DNA of 64,000 nucleotides from JBEHWX01 sp048498995. GTDB taxonomy: Bacteria; Bacteroidota; Ignavibacteria; OLB7. Below, one piece after another: positions 33,090 to 42,207 of the stretch. Under the pieces are notes generated by a model. It was given only the letters and a program-made list of their open reading frames with translations. It made no database searches and was not told where the DNA came from. How positions within the stretch are numbered: position 1 is the first letter of the stretch; each line of letters begins with the position of its first letter. A program made the translations under genes and the position numbers. Location: contig JBEHWX010000004.1 of assembly GCA_048498995.1 (NCBI GenBank), forward strand, positions 48,882-112,881. The letters are read 5' to 3'.

Positions 33090-34724
33090 ATGGACAACAG
33101 TCTGCTTCTCCTTCTGGTGACCTTCCTGCCGCTGGCCGGCATGGTCGCGGTGCTCGCCCTTCCGGGGCGGGCGGCCGGGGCCATCCGCTCGGTGGCGCTC
33201 CTGGTCGCCGCGGCGCAGCTCGTGGCCGGGGGGGTGCTCTGGCGCGCGTTCAACCCGGCGCTGGCCGGCGTGAACGACGCCCGGAGCTTCCAGTTCGTCA
33301 CGCGGCTTCCCTGGCTGGATCTGCATACCTCCGCCATCGGCAACATCAGGATCGACTTCTTCCTGGGAGTCGACGGCATCTCGATGCCGATGGTGGTGCT
33401 CACCGCGCTGGTGATGCTGATCGCCACGATCAGCTCCTGGAGCATCACCAAGGGCGTGAAGGGCTACTTCGCGCTGCTGCTGCTGCTGAACACCGGGGTG
33501 ATGGGGACCTTCGTGGCGCTCGACTTCTTCCTCTTCTACGTCTTCTGGGAGCTGATGCTCCTGCCGATGTATTTCCTGATCGGGATCTGGGGCGGGGCGC
33601 GTCGCGAATACGCCGCGATCAAGTTCTTCCTCTACACGCTGGCCGGCTCGGTGGTGATGCTCCTGGCGATCATCGGGCTCTACTACAGCACCAACATCGC
33701 CGGCGAGGGACGTGAGGTAACCCACACGTTCGACATGCTGGCGATGATGGACCCGTCGAACTACCTCCGCGGCGGCATCCTCTCGCCGGAGCTGGCCGGG
33801 AGCTTCGGCGGCAACACGCTCCGCTTCTGGGCCTTCCTGGCGCTCTTCGTCGGCTTCGCGATCAAGGTGCCGATGTTTCCGTTCCACACCTGGCTTCCGG
33901 ATGCCCACGTGGAGGCTCCCACGCCGATCTCCGTGATCCTGGCCGGCATCCTCCTGAAGCTCGGCACCTACGGCATCATCCGGGTCTGCTTCTCGATGTT
34001 CCCGGACGTGGCTATGGACCACGCGGTGACCGAGGGGATCGCCATCTTCGGCTTCATCGGCATCGTCTACGGAGCCTTCTGCGCCCTGGCTCAAGGGGAC
34101 ATGAAGAGGCTGATCGCCTACTCCTCGGTCTCCCACATGGGCTACGTGCTCCTCGGCCTGGCCTCGATGAACGCCGTCGGGTTCTCCGGCGCGATCTTCC
34201 AGATGTTCAACCACGGCACGATCACCGCGATGCTCTTCCTGCTGGTCGGCGTGGTCTACGACCGGGTGCACGACCGGACGATCGCCAGGTACGGCGGCCT
34301 GGCGACGATCATGCCGGGATATTTCTTCGTGGCGGTGATCGCCTTCTTCGCGGCGCTCGGGCTGCCGGGGCTCTCAGGCTGGTGGTCGGAGTCGCTCGTG
34401 TTCATCGGCGCCTTCCGGAACGAGACGATCCGGCTCTGGACGGTGCTCTCGCTTCTCGGCGTGGTGCTCGGCGCGGCCTACATGCTCTGGCTGATGCAGC
34501 GCGCCTTCCTCGGCACGCTCAGGACGCGGGAGTGGGAATCGCTCCTGCCGGATCTGAGCGCGCGGGAGTGGGGGATGCTTCTGCCGCTGGCCGCGATCGT
34601 GGTGGCGCTCGGCATCTGGCCCTCGCCGGTGCTCGACCTGATGAACGGGAGCGTCAACGCGCTGGCCCGCTTCATGAGCGCCAACGGCGCCGGCACCTCC
34701 ACCGCCTTCAACCTCCTTCGCTGA
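33090..34724 (+). CDS. nuoM: NADH-quinone oxidoreductase subunit M
   Basis: The 544-residue antiporter-like subunit contains LGVDGISMPMVVLTALVMLIATISSW, DFFLFYVFWELMLLPMYFLIGIWGG, the GFAIKVPMFPFHTWLPDAHVEAPTPISVILAGILLKLGTYG proton-channel helix and YSSVSHMGYVLLGL (core words). It begins 57 nt after nuoL. Its length is typical. Confidence 0.95.
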   Translation: MDNSLLLLLVTFLPLAGMVAVLALPGRAAGAIRSVALLVAAAQLVAGGVLWRAFNPALAGVNDARSFQFVTRLPWLDLHTSAIGNIRIDFFLGVDGISMPMVVLTALVMLIATISSWSITKGVKGYFALLLLLNTGVMGTFVALDFFLFYVFWELMLLPMYFLIGIWGGARREYAAIKFFLYTLAGSVVMLLAIIGLYYSTNIAGEGREVTHTFDMLAMMDPSNYLRGGILSPELAGSFGGNTLRFWAFLALFVGFAIKVPMFPFHTWLPDAHVEAPTPISVILAGILLKLGTYGIIRVCFSMFPDVAMDHAVTEGIAIFGFIGIVYGAFCALAQGDMKRLIAYSSVSHMGYVLLGLASMNAVGFSGAIFQMFNHGTITAMLFLLVGVVYDRVHDRTIARYGGLATIMPGYFFVAVIAFFAALGLPGLSGWWSESLVFIGAFRNETIRLWTVLSLLGVVLGAAYMLWLMQRAFLGTLRTREWESLLPDLSAREWGMLLPLAAIVVALGIWPSPVLDLMNGSVNALARFMSANGAGTSTAFNLLR

Positions 34725-34739
34725 CGAGGTGGAAGCCGC

Positions 34740-36311
34740 ATGAACGTCGACACCGCACAGATCATCGCGAGCTTCGGGCATCTCAAGCCGGAGCTGTTGC
34801 TGGCGCTCTTCTCCGTCGTGGCGCTGCTGCTGGACGCGCTGGTGACCAGGGGGAAGCGACTCCTCCTCGGCGTCTGGGCCATGCTCGGGTTCGCGCTGGC
34901 CGGCGTGCTCGCGGCCATGCAGATCCCGGCCACCGAGAACGTGGCGATGGGGGAGTGGCTCTTCCGCGCCGCGGCCGTTCCGGGACGTGGCCTCCTCGTG
35001 GTGGATCGCTTCGCGATCTTCTTCAAGGAGATCATCGCCCTGGCCGGGGTAATTGTGGCGCTCTTCTCGCTCCGCTCCGAGGAGCTGATCAACGACGGAG
35101 GCCCGAGGATCGGCGAGTACTTCGCGCTGATGCTCGCCATGGGCTTCGGGATGTTTCTGATGGCCGGCGCGAACGATCTGCTGGCCGCCTACATGAGCAT
35201 CGAGATCGTGTCGCTGGCCAGCTACGCGATCGTCGGGTTCACCAAGAACGTCTCCCGCTCGGCCGAGGCGGCGATGAAGTACGTGATCTACGGCGGCGTC
35301 TCCTCCGGCATCATGCTCTTCGGCATCTCGCTGGTCTACGGCCTGATCGGCTCGACCGGCTTCGGGGAGATTCTGGCCGCGCTCGGGCAGCGGAACGCCG
35401 AGGTCTACCTGCTCGGGCCGGTGCTCCTGTCGGCGATGATGATTCTGGCCGGGCTGGCCTTCAAGGTCTCGGCCGTGCCGTTCCACTTCTGGACTCCGGA
35501 CGTTTATGAGGGGGCGCCGATCACGATGACGGCGTTCCTGTCGGTGGCCTCGAAGGGGGCGGGGATGGCGCTGCTGATCCGGTTCGTGGTCGCCGCCTAT
35601 CCGCTCGACCTGCAGATCTTCAACTGGAAGCCGGTCCTGGCCATCCTCGCGGTGCTGACGATGAGCCTCGGGAACCTGGCGGCGCTGCAGCAGGGGAACC
35701 TGAAGCGTCTGCTGGCCTATTCCTCGATCGCGCACGCCGGCTACATGCTGATGGGGCTGGCCGTCGGCTCGCCGTTCGGCGTGGCGGCGATCCTGATCTA
35801 CATGGCGATCTACCTGGTGATGAACCTCGGGGCGTTCTTCGCGGTGCAGAAGATCGCCGAGCAGATCGGCTCCGAGGAGATCGAGGATTACCGCGGGCTG
35901 GGGCCACGGATGCCGGTGGTCGGTGTCTTCCTGGCGATCTTCCTGATCTCGCTGGTGGGGCTGCCTCCCACCTCCGGATTCATCGCGAAGCTCTTCCTGT
36001 TCAACGCGCTCATCGAGGGAGGGAAGGGGTATCTCTGGCTGGCTGTGGCCGGTGTAATAAATTCGGTGATCTCCCTCTACTACTACCTCCGCGTCCTGAA
36101 AGTCATGTATCTTGATCGATCCTCCGACGAGTCCTACCGCGTCACGCTGGACGCGGGCTCGACGGTGATCCTCGGCGTGCTGGCGGTCGCGGCGCTGCTG
36201 ATGGGGCTGCCGACCTTCTTCGGTCCGCTGGTCCAGACGGCGCAGGGCTCGCTCGGAACGCTGGCGCGGCTCCTCCGGGAAGGGGCGCGCGGAGCGCTCG
36301 GCGGGCTCTGA
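34740..36311 (+). CDS. nuoN: NADH-quinone oxidoreductase subunit N
   Basis: The 523-residue subunit has NuoN motifs: ELLLALFSVVALLLDALV, MGFGMFLMAGANDLLAAYM, FKVSAVPFHFWTPDVYEGAPITMTAFLSVASK and LAYSSIAHAGYMLMGL (cores). It starts 15 nt after nuoM. The final 60 residues are a normal last helix and a short basic tail. This completes nuoABCDHIJKLMN, with no NuoE, F or G in the window. Confidence 0.95.
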   Translation: MNVDTAQIIASFGHLKPELLLALFSVVALLLDALVTRGKRLLLGVWAMLGFALAGVLAAMQIPATENVAMGEWLFRAAAVPGRGLLVVDRFAIFFKEIIALAGVIVALFSLRSEELINDGGPRIGEYFALMLAMGFGMFLMAGANDLLAAYMSIEIVSLASYAIVGFTKNVSRSAEAAMKYVIYGGVSSGIMLFGISLVYGLIGSTGFGEILAALGQRNAEVYLLGPVLLSAMMILAGLAFKVSAVPFHFWTPDVYEGAPITMTAFLSVASKGAGMALLIRFVVAAYPLDLQIFNWKPVLAILAVLTMSLGNLAALQQGNLKRLLAYSSIAHAGYMLMGLAVGSPFGVAAILIYMAIYLVMNLGAFFAVQKIAEQIGSEEIEDYRGLGPRMPVVGVFLAIFLISLVGLPPTSGFIAKLFLFNALIEGGKGYLWLAVAGVINSVISLYYYLRVLKVMYLDRSSDESYRVTLDAGSTVILGVLAVAALLMGLPTFFGPLVQTAQGSLGTLARLLREGARGALGGL

Positions 36312-36378
36312 TCCCAGGTGTCCAACCTTACGGGCCGACCCCGACCCTGCCTCCCTCCTCAGAGTATTCCCTCTCTCC

Positions 36379-37365
36379 ATGAAGGTTCTCATCACCGGTG
36401 CCACCGGCTTCATCGGCAGCCATCTGGCCGAGCTTCTCCACGCGGAAGGCTTCGAGCTGAAGGCGCTCACCCGCGCTACCTCCGATACGCGCTACATCAA
36501 GTCCCTGCCGATCGAGTACGTGGGGGGAAGCCTCTCCGACGTCGATTCGCTCCGGCAGGCGGTCGAGGGGGTGGACTATATCTATCACGTCGCCGGCGTG
36601 GTCGCCGCGAAGAACCGCCAGGGCTTCTTCGAGGGGAACCAGATCGCCACGCGGAACCTTCTCGAGGCGACGATCCGCTACAACCCGAACCTGACCCGCT
36701 TCGTTCACGTCTCCAGCCAGGCGGCCGTGGGCCCCTCGTCGAGCGAGAGCTCCCCGGTGGACGAGACCGCGCCGTTCAGGCCGATCACGACCTACGGCGA
36801 GAGCAAGGCGGCGGCCGAGCGGGAAGTGCTCGAGCGGATGAGCATCCTGCCGGCGACGATCGTCCGTCCGCCGGCCGTCTACGGTCCGCGCGACGTCGGC
36901 GTCTATACGTTCTTCCAGACGGTGGCCAAGGGATTCAAGCCGCTGATCGGCTTCGGCCGGAAGGTGGTGAGCCTGGTGCACGTGGAGGATCTGGCGCGGG
37001 GCATCGCCGGGGCCGGACAGAGCGAGGGGGGAGTGGGCCAGACCTATTTCATCAGCTCCGAGGAGTTCTATACCTGGGAGCAGGTCGGCGCCGTGGCCGC
37101 GCGCGCGCTCGGCAAGAGCGTCTCGATCAACCTCAGGGTGCCGCACGCGGTGATCTACGCCGCGGCCGGGGTGAGCGACTTCCTCGGTCGTTTCCGTGCC
37201 AAGCCGCCGATCTTCGATTTTGAAAAGGGGAAGGATATCACGCAGGCATTCTGGACCTGCTCGGTCGAGAAGGCGCGCCGCGATTTCGGGTATCACCAGC
37301 GGATGTCGATCGAGGAGGGGGTAACCTCCACCGTGGAATGGTATCGCAAGCACGGCTGGCTCTAG
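36379..37365 (+). CDS. NAD-dependent epimerase/dehydratase (extended SDR)
   Basis: The 328-residue protein has the Rossmann motif GATGFIGSHLAELL, then VSSQAAVG (catalytic Ser/Thr region), the YGESK pair (Tyr-xxx-Lys) and IVRPPAVYGPRD. It likely acts on a nucleotide sugar or a related NAD(P)-linked substrate; the specificity is not visible. It starts 68 nt after nuoN on the same strand and may be read through from it. Confidence 0.9.
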   Translation: MKVLITGATGFIGSHLAELLHAEGFELKALTRATSDTRYIKSLPIEYVGGSLSDVDSLRQAVEGVDYIYHVAGVVAAKNRQGFFEGNQIATRNLLEATIRYNPNLTRFVHVSSQAAVGPSSSESSPVDETAPFRPITTYGESKAAAEREVLERMSILPATIVRPPAVYGPRDVGVYTFFQTVAKGFKPLIGFGRKVVSLVHVEDLARGIAGAGQSEGGVGQTYFISSEEFYTWEQVGAVAARALGKSVSINLRVPHAVIYAAAGVSDFLGRFRAKPPIFDFEKGKDITQAFWTCSVEKARRDFGYHQRMSIEEGVTSTVEWYRKHGWL

Positions 37366-37474
37366 TCTCCAGCCGATCCGCGCATCGTGGCGCCACGGCT
37401 TCGGAGACTCTTCGCGAGATCTCCGGCCGGGATCGGGATCGGGCCCGAGGTTTGCTCGATCGGGTGGCCGGCGC

Positions 37475-37510
37475 GGGGCCAGGCATGGGGCCGGGCGCGG
37501 GGCCGGGCGC
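37475..37510 (+). repeat. 12-bp tandem repeat, 3 copies
   Basis: The unit GGGGCCgGGCgc repeats three times just upstream of the porV promoter. Confidence 0.75.
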
Positions 37511-37554
37511 GGGAAGGGGATGGATTACTCCCCCTCCTCCTGGCGAGAAAAGTC

Positions 37555-37585
37555 TTGTCTTGTAGATTCGGGACCGGCTATATTG
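37555..37585 (+). promoter_or_regulatory. porV promoter: TTG-N21-TATATTG
   Basis: TTG at 37555-37557 and TATATTG at 37579-37585 match the Bacteroidota pattern except for the third T of TTTG. Confidence 0.5.
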
Positions 37586-37812
37586 GCCGCCGTGTTTCTC
37601 TTCCCCGTGGAGAGAAAGAACCAATGATAGAGGCATGTATCGAGTAAACTGAGTACTTCTTACTTGGCGGGGCAGCAGTCGTCGCCCGTCGGGGCCTCCG
37701 GAGGGAGGTCGATCCGAGGGAGTGATTTCTGTGGTGTAAGGCCAGCGTGCCACCGCTCGTTGTTCGTGTCGTGACGGCACATCAATACAATTCTCAGATG
37801 AGGATCGCCTCT

Positions 37813-38898
37813 ATGTGGTTCGCAACTCCTCGCCGCTTTACGGTGGTGATCGCCACGTGCCTGTTTGCCACCCTTTCCGCAAGTGCTCAGACCTCGGCGA
37901 GCTCCGCCGTTCCGTTCCTGCTGATCTCGCCGAATGCACGTTCGAGCGCCATGGGGGAAGCCGGTACCGGCATGGCCGATCAGATCGACGCGACCTTCTG
38001 GAACATCGGCGGCCTCGCATATCAGAAGAACACGCAGCTGAGCCTGACCTACTCGAAGTGGCTTCCGCAGTTCAACGCCGATCTGCATTACAGCTACCTC
38101 AGCGGCTCGACCTACGTTCCCGACCTCTCCGGCTCCGTCAGCGGACAGATCACCTTTCTCGATCTCGGTGAGTTCCAGCAGACCTTCGAGAACGGCAGCC
38201 AGGGCGGACGCTTCCGCTCCCTGGAGTTCGCCCTCGGCGTCGGCTACTCCACCAAGATCGCCGAGGATCTCGGCGCCGGCATCCAGGCCCGTTATATCCA
38301 GTCGAATCTCTCCACCGTTCCGGTCGGTCAGGAGCAGGGCTCCGGTATCGGCCGCAGCGTCGGCATCGACCTCGGCGTGCTCTGGACGCCGGAGACCGAC
38401 TGGGGACTGCCGAAGGATTTCCTGAAGCTCGGCGCCACCTTCACCAATATCGGCCCGAAGATCACCTACATCGACAAGACCCAGGCCGACCCGCTGCCGA
38501 CGACCTTCCGTCTCGGCACCGCGTTCCACCTGGTCGAGGATGAGTTCAACGATCTGACGGTCGCCGCCGACGTGACGAAGCTTCTGGTCAACCGCCCGAG
38601 CATCGACAAGGTCGATCCGGTGCCGATCTCGCTGGTGACCGCCTGGGGCAACGGCAAGGGAGTCGAGCTCTCGCTCGGCGCCGAGTACTGGTACGAGAAG
38701 CTCGTGGCCCTGCGCGCCGGCTACTTCACCGAGTCGGCCGCCGGCGGCAACCGCCGCTTCCTCACCTTCGGCGCCGGCCTCCGCTACGATATCTACGGGT
38801 TCGATTTCAGCTACATCAACCCGACCGAGGACAACCATCCGCTGGCCAACACGCTCCGCTTCACCCTCGCGGTCGATTTCGATCGCGACACGAAGTGA
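37813..38898 (+). CDS. porV: PorV/LptO-like T9SS outer-membrane channel protein
   Basis: The 361-residue exported beta-barrel has a signal peptide (VIATCLFATLSASAQ) and the family N-terminus AVPFLLISPNARSSAMGEAGTGMADQID, which is a hallmark of PorV/PorQ-type proteins (cores). Alternating strands run to the end (FGAGLRYDIYGFDFSY). In T9SS, PorV receives cargo at the cell surface with the attachment complex. ATG 37813 has GAGGA eight bases upstream and is preferred over 37798. A single Bacteroidota-type promoter with a long leader precedes it. Confidence 0.85.
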   Translation: MWFATPRRFTVVIATCLFATLSASAQTSASSAVPFLLISPNARSSAMGEAGTGMADQIDATFWNIGGLAYQKNTQLSLTYSKWLPQFNADLHYSYLSGSTYVPDLSGSVSGQITFLDLGEFQQTFENGSQGGRFRSLEFALGVGYSTKIAEDLGAGIQARYIQSNLSTVPVGQEQGSGIGRSVGIDLGVLWTPETDWGLPKDFLKLGATFTNIGPKITYIDKTQADPLPTTFRLGTAFHLVEDEFNDLTVAADVTKLLVNRPSIDKVDPVPISLVTAWGNGKGVELSLGAEYWYEKLVALRAGYFTESAAGGNRRFLTFGAGLRYDIYGFDFSYINPTEDNHPLANTLRFTLAVDFDRDTK

Positions 38899-38973
38899 TC
38901 CGCGTTCCAGCCTCCGCGGCCTGATCCTTCCGCGATCGACGCCGCGCACGCATACGTCCGATGAACGAAACGA

Positions 38974-39008
38974 CGAAGCCCGACCGAGCGATACTCGGCC
39001 GGGCTTCG
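38974..39008 (+). terminator. Bidirectional terminator between porV and TPR gene
   Basis: A 9-bp perfect outer stem (38974-38982 with 39000-39008), extended inward with one mismatch, lies between convergent genes. Confidence 0.65.
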
Positions 39009-39155
39009 CATTGCGCCCCTGTCGCGGGGAGAAGATGTCCTGAAGGATGGCCTCGTGCGGTCGCGATGACGACGTCGGCCCGGGGGATTCCGCCTCGAGA
39101 TCGTGAGGTCGGTGGCTCTTCGGGATCGATGATTCGATGAGGAGCGGCGGATGAA

Positions 39156-40094
39156 TCAGGGGCCGTTCCAGCCGAGGGCCCGCGCGGCACGCTCGGCCTC
39201 CAGAGCCCGGGAGTCGCGCGGGAAGTGGAGGAAGAACTCCTTGTAGGCCGCGATCGCCTCATCCTTCCGTCCGGCGCCGGCGCAGGCCTGCGCGAACAGA
39301 TAGTGCGCGTCGGCCGAGCCTTCGTCCAGGCTGATCACGTAGCGAAGCACGTCGACCGCCTCGGCCGAGTCGCCGCTTCTGACGAGCGCCCGCGCGTATT
39401 TGAACCAGGCGTCGTAGGAGTCGGGCAGAAGCTCGGAGGCGGCGCGGAAGCTCTCGATGGCCTCGGCGTCGCGGCCGAGCTGGCTCAGGAGGGTGGCCCG
39501 CTGGATGTGCGCCTGCGCGTAGCGCGGGTTCAGGGCGATGGCGCGGTTCAGATAGACCAGCGCGCTGTCGCTCGCCTTGTTCATCGTGTGCGCCTCGGCC
39601 ATCAGCACCAGCGCCTTCGGGAACGAGGGCTCGATTACCAGCGCGCGTGAGAGCGCCTTGATCGCCTCGTCCGGATCGCCGTTGTCCAGCTCGGCGTCGG
39701 CCAGGGAGTAGTAGGCCATCGCGGAGGAGGGGGCGGCCGAGATCATGTGCTGAGCCGTCAGAAGCTCCTGCTCGTACTGCTTGCGCGCCTTGTAGATGCC
39801 CAGGATCTTCTGGTACTCATCGACGAGCGTCGAGTCCTTGGCCAGCGCCATGAACGCGCTGGTCATGATCGAGTCCTGCGCGCGTGAGGTCGAGTCGAGC
39901 GAGCGTTGCGCGAGCCCCGCGTCGGGCGCGGCCACGGGTGGCGCGGCCGCGCATGGCGAGGCGCCCAGGGCTCCGACCGCGGAAAGCGCCAGGGGAATGG
40001 CCGCGAGCAGGGGGAGAACCTTGCCGGAGATCCGGCGGGTCGCCCGCCGGCGGCTGGAATCGTCGATGTCGGCAATCGATGCTCGCGCGCGCAT
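39156..40094 (-). CDS. TPR-repeat protein, exported
   Basis: The 312-residue protein has an N-terminal hydrophobic signal/anchor segment (LLAAIPLALSAVGALGA). It then has about five TPR units, with typical consensus in AMAYYSLADAELDNGDPDEAIKAL and AQAHIQRATLLSQLGRDAEAIESF (cores). TPR arrays bind partners such as secretion or envelope proteins. A TTG reading from 40160 is possible, but ATG 40094 is simpler. It faces porV and runs away from mltG. Confidence 0.8.
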   Translation of the reverse strand: MRARASIADIDDSSRRRATRRISGKVLPLLAAIPLALSAVGALGASPCAAAPPVAAPDAGLAQRSLDSTSRAQDSIMTSAFMALAKDSTLVDEYQKILGIYKARKQYEQELLTAQHMISAAPSSAMAYYSLADAELDNGDPDEAIKALSRALVIEPSFPKALVLMAEAHTMNKASDSALVYLNRAIALNPRYAQAHIQRATLLSQLGRDAEAIESFRAASELLPDSYDAWFKYARALVRSGDSAEAVDVLRYVISLDEGSADAHYLFAQACAGAGRKDEAIAAYKEFFLHFPRDSRALEAERAARALGWNGP

Positions 40095-40242
40095 CAGCTC
40101 GAGGGTCGATGATGATCGAAGGGGAAGATCGGACCGGGCTTCGCGATCCGGCGTCGGCAACGACGCGGAGGGATCACGAGGATAGAGGTCTCTCGAAAGC
40201 CGCGAAATCTACGACCGCTCCCGTGAGCCTGCAAGGAAGTCT

Positions 40243-41244
40243 ATGCTCCGAAAGCTCCTGTTACTCCTGCTGTTGATCGTGGTGGCCATCGGTGGCTACT
40301 TCGCCTACGTCACCTGGCTCCGCTCGGCCAGCGGCGATGAGGTGATCGTGAAGATCCCCGAGGGGGCGCCGTTCGATCAGGTGCTCGACTCGCTCGAAGT
40401 CCGCGGCGTCCTCTCCAGCCGTGGCGCCTTCAAGCTCCTGGCCAGCCTTACCGGCGACGACGCGCGGATCAAGCCGGGACTCTACAAGTTCCGCCGCGGA
40501 CTCTCCAACGCCAGGCTTCTGAACGCGCTGGTCACCGGCGAATCCACCGTGAGGATCCGCCTCACCTTCCCGGAGGGAATCACCATACGTCGCGTCGCCT
40601 CGATCGCGCAGCGGGAGGCCGAGATCGATTCGGCCGAGCTGGTTCGTCTGGCCAACGACCGGACATTTCTCCGCACCATCGGCATCAACGCCGTCAGCGC
40701 CGAGGGCTATCTGATGCCCGACACCTACTTCGTTCCCTGGGGGGAGAAGCCGGCCACCCTCCTGAAGCGGATGACCACGCTCTTCAAACGATTCTATGAC
40801 GACGCGAAGAAGTCGGCGGCGCAGCGGCAGGGACTCTCTCCGTACGAGGCGGTGATCCTTGCCTCGATCGTCGAGGGGGAGGCGCGCGTGGAGCAGGAGC
40901 GCCGCGTGATCGCCGGACTCTACCTGAACCGGCTGCGCAAGGGAATCCGTCTGCAGGCCGACCCCACGATCCAGTACGTGCTGAAGGATGGACCGCGTCG
41001 GCTTCTCTACAGCGATCTACGAATGGATAGCCCGTACAACACCTACATGGTGACGGGACTTCCTCCCACGCCGATCAACAATCCGGGAAAGGCGTCGATC
41101 GAGGCGGTGCTCGATCCGGCGCAGCACGACTACATCTTCATGGTGGCCAAGGCCGACGGCTCCGGTGAGCACACCTTCTCCCGGAACGAGCGGGAGCACG
41201 CCGCCGCCGTCCGCCTCTACCGCCAGCGCACCGGCACCCAATAA
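40243..41244 (+). CDS. mltG: Endolytic murein transglycosylase
   Basis: The 333-residue protein has one N-terminal transmembrane helix and a periplasmic domain. The catalytic motif is ILASIVEGEARVEQER, with the essential Glu. PTIQYVLKDGPRR and SPYNTYMVTGLPPTPINNPG are further family motifs. It cuts glycan strands during peptidoglycan synthesis and may set strand length. The start has AAGGAAG upstream. Confidence 0.95.
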   Translation: MLRKLLLLLLLIVVAIGGYFAYVTWLRSASGDEVIVKIPEGAPFDQVLDSLEVRGVLSSRGAFKLLASLTGDDARIKPGLYKFRRGLSNARLLNALVTGESTVRIRLTFPEGITIRRVASIAQREAEIDSAELVRLANDRTFLRTIGINAVSAEGYLMPDTYFVPWGEKPATLLKRMTTLFKRFYDDAKKSAAQRQGLSPYEAVILASIVEGEARVEQERRVIAGLYLNRLRKGIRLQADPTIQYVLKDGPRRLLYSDLRMDSPYNTYMVTGLPPTPINNPGKASIEAVLDPAQHDYIFMVAKADGSGEHTFSRNEREHAAAVRLYRQRTGTQ

Positions 41245-41268
41245 TCGGGGATCGGTTTCATATCCATA

Positions 41269-41290
41269 GCACCCGGCTCAAGCCGGGTGC
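41269..41290 (+). terminator. Perfect hairpin GCACCCGGCT-CA-AGCCGGGTGC after mltG
   Basis: The arms are 10 bp with a 2-nt loop. GCCGGGTGCC(A/G)CGGAGCA recurs at 41282-41299 and 41309-41326. It has no T tract, so it may be a small repeat as well as a terminator. Confidence 0.55.
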
Positions 41291-41326
41291 CACGGAGCAC
41301 GAATGGACGCCGGGTGCCGCGGAGCA

Positions 41327-42094
41327 TCATCCGGCGACGTTCATCATCGTCTCGGTCACCGCGCGGGCGAATTCCTCCGGGTTTTCGAGAGCGGAAAGAT
41401 GCCCCGCGCCGGCGATCGTGGTCAGCGTCGCCTCCGGGATCGCCTCGGCCATGCGGCGTCCCTCCTCGAGCTTCGTGACCGCGTCCCGCTCGCCGAAGAT
41501 CAGTGCCACGGGGACGTCGATCGTCGCCAGCAGCTCCGTGGAATCGCGCCGCGAGGCCATGCCGAGCAGCCCCGCCACCGCCGACTCCGGAATCGTCGCC
41601 AGCATCATACCACGCACCCGATCCACCAGCTCGGGACGCTCGTCGCGGGTCTTCTCCGAGAGAAGGCGTTCGAGCTGCTCCTCGACGTACTCGGCATACT
41701 CTCCGCGCCCGATCCGCTCGGCCGCGGCATAGCGGACGCGACGCCCCTCCTCATCGTCCGGCGTGGCCTTCGTGTCCGCCAGGATCATTCCCGAGATCCG
41801 CTCCGGGAACAGACGCCAGCACTCCAGCGCGATATATCCTCCCATCGACAGGCCGCCGAGCACGCAGCGTCGGATGTCGTGAGCGTCGAGCAGCCCCTCG
41901 ACATGGCGCGCGGCCTGCTCCATCGTGAAGCTCTCCTCGTCGAGCCCCGGCGCCGCGCCGAATCCCGGAAGGTCCGGCGTGAGCACGTCGGCGTGCGCCT
42001 GGAGCTCGCGGCGCAGCGGCTCCCACATCGAGCCGTTCAGCGGAAATGCATGCAGCAGAAGGAGCGTCGGGCGCTCGCTGGTCGTCTCGGCCAT
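41327..42094 (-). CDS. Alpha/beta hydrolase
   Basis: The 255-residue enzyme has the nucleophile elbow GGLSMGGYIALE (Ser), the acid in IFGERDAVT and the His in AGAGHLSALENP, which completes the triad. The oxyanion region is LLHAFPLNGSMW. Esterase, lipase or hydrolase of a small ester are possible; the substrate is not evident. It is the last gene of the gldLM-like operon, 113 nt after the second OMP, or may have its own start. Confidence 0.88.
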   Translation of the reverse strand: MAETTSERPTLLLLHAFPLNGSMWEPLRRELQAHADVLTPDLPGFGAAPGLDEESFTMEQAARHVEGLLDAHDIRRCVLGGLSMGGYIALECWRLFPERISGMILADTKATPDDEEGRRVRYAAAERIGRGEYAEYVEEQLERLLSEKTRDERPELVDRVRGMMLATIPESAVAGLLGMASRRDSTELLATIDVPVALIFGERDAVTKLEEGRRMAEAIPEATLTTIAGAGHLSALENPEEFARAVTETMMNVAG

Positions 42095-42207
42095 CACTCT
42101 GATCCTCCATGTACGATGCTCGCCATGCACGGCCCTTGTCGCGCGCGCGGAAGCGCGCGGACTCCGTGACGGCGCCAGCGGCGATGATAGCAACATTCCT
42201 GCCCGAA

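Larger units (their letters stand above)
37366..37812 (+). other. Long noncoding leader region before porV-like gene
   Basis: The gap between the epimerase and porV holds a 12-bp array (37475-37510), a promoter (37555-37585) and about 220 nt of probable 5' leader. The leader contains several short GC-rich inverted repeats and a possible 7-codon leader ORF at 37624-37647. I recognise no named riboswitch. Confidence 0.5.
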
